From an uncultured Collinsella sp. (GTDB lineage Bacteria > Actinomycetota > Coriobacteriia > Coriobacteriales > Coriobacteriaceae): a stretch of DNA of 6,257 nucleotides. The stretch spans positions 1-6,257 of the forward strand of contig CAAECT010000085.1 of NCBI GenBank assembly GCA_900754435.1, written 5' to 3'. Position 1 is the first letter of the stretch. The number at the start of each line of letters is the position of its first letter. Below the pieces are notes generated by a model. That model was not told the origin of the DNA. It made no database searches and saw nothing but the letters and a program-made list of their open reading frames with translations. Below are positions 5,966 to 6,257 of the stretch, piece by piece. Made by a program: the position numbers and the translations under genes.

Positions 5966-6257
5966 GTGCAATACGACGAGCATAAACTGGTCGAGTACTT
6001 TGCCGACGCCCCTGCGGGCGTCGGTTTTTCCGACCTTGACCTCAATAACATTCCGCACCATATCTCGTGCATTATGGACGGCAACGGTCGTTGGGCCACA
6101 TCGCGCGGTCTTGCACGCACCGAGGGCCACAAGGCGGGTATCGTCTCCCTTCGCGAGATTATTACCGCCTGCGTGCGTCTGGGCGTCGACGTGCTTTCGG
6201 CCTATGCGTTTTCTACCGAAAACTGGAACCGCCCGCAGCACGAGGTCAACGTCTTGA
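5966..6257 (+). CDS. uppS: Isoprenyl transferase (undecaprenyl diphosphate synthase), N-terminal part, cut by window end
   Basis: UppS condenses isopentenyl diphosphate units in cis onto farnesyl diphosphate to make the C55 lipid carrier for peptidoglycan and wall polymers; it acts at the inner face of the membrane. The visible 97 codons contain the diagnostic IPHHISCIMDGNGRWATSRG with catalytic Asp38, then RTEGHKAG (with the His/Gly block) and AYAFSTENWNRP, all cis-prenyltransferase motifs. Start: GTG 5966, one base after the frr stop, with GGAG at 5955-5958 7 nt upstream. No other ordinary start codon lies in frame before the catalytic motif, and the N-terminal extension of about 29 residues is a normal length. 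A terminator-like hairpin lies in codons 13-22. The trans alternative family is excluded by the MDGNGRW motif; the exact product chain length cannot be told from this part. In many bacteria cdsA follows. Confidence 0.95.
   Translation, partial: MQYDEHKLVEYFADAPAGVGFSDLDLNNIPHHISCIMDGNGRWATSRGLARTEGHKAGIVSLREIITACVRLGVDVLSAYAFSTENWNRPQHEVNVL
6003..6029 (+). terminator. Terminator-like hairpin and T-run inside the 5' part of uppS
   Basis: CCGACGCCC (6003-6011) pairs perfectly with GGGCGTCGG (6016-6024) around the tetraloop CTGC, and five T (6025-6029) follow directly. By sequence it has every mark of an intrinsic terminator, yet it lies inside the uppS reading frame, starting 37 nt after its GTG. 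Ribosomes on uppS would melt it, so it may reduce uppS mRNA when translation is poor. Alternatively it is a coding coincidence for the residues DAPAGVGF. I infer attenuation and have not seen it shown. Confidence 0.55.

Noticed and set aside
1..6257. Mobile element, CRISPR array, tRNA/rRNA or undescribed gene system
   Set aside because: Every long open stretch is covered by a recognised conserved gene, and no direct repeats, cloverleaf or transposase motifs were seen; XerC is the host recombinase in its usual context, not a phage integrase.

Overview
The window carries an ordinary bacterial housekeeping block, all genes on the + strand: dprA (3' end), trmFO, xerC, rpsB, tsf, pyrH, frr and uppS (5' end). 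The base composition is fairly G+C-rich, and rpsB and tsf show strong C-ending codon bias. Folate-dependent TrmFO, XerC and the rpsB-tsf-pyrH-frr-uppS order together suggest a high-GC Gram-positive bacterium. My best guess is the Coriobacteriia (Collinsella-like). That is inference from gene order and protein style, not from a search.

Region by region: (1) 1-2721 is a tight run dprA-trmFO-xerC (DNA uptake/recombination, tRNA m5U54 methylation, chromosome dimer resolution) with a 14-nt gap and then a junction with almost no gap. It ends at a weak terminator-like hairpin at 2740-2761. (2) 2762-2940 holds a strong-looking extended -10 promoter, whose spacer is filled by a perfect 7-bp inverted repeat, followed by a leader of about 135 nt with possible RNA structure. 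(3) 2941-4584 is rpsB-tsf (ribosomal protein S2, EF-Ts), closed by a clear intrinsic terminator at 4608-4642. (4) 4643-4702 holds an extended -10 promoter just after that terminator. (5) 4703-6257 is pyrH-frr-uppS (UMP kinase, ribosome recycling factor, undecaprenyl diphosphate synthase) with gaps of 2 and 1 nt. A very terminator-like hairpin plus T5 tract lies inside the first codons of uppS.

The genes cover translation (S2, EF-Ts, RRF), pyrimidine nucleotide supply (PyrH), tRNA modification (TrmFO), cell-wall lipid carrier synthesis (UppS) and DNA handling (DprA, XerC). I see no mobile element, CRISPR array, tRNA, rRNA or novel gene system. The points worth a second look are regulatory or start-codon related: the missing conventional start codon of xerC (a single base away from a GTGA overlap with trmFO), the intragenic terminator-like hairpin in uppS, the inverted repeat inside the rpsB promoter, and the rpsB leader.
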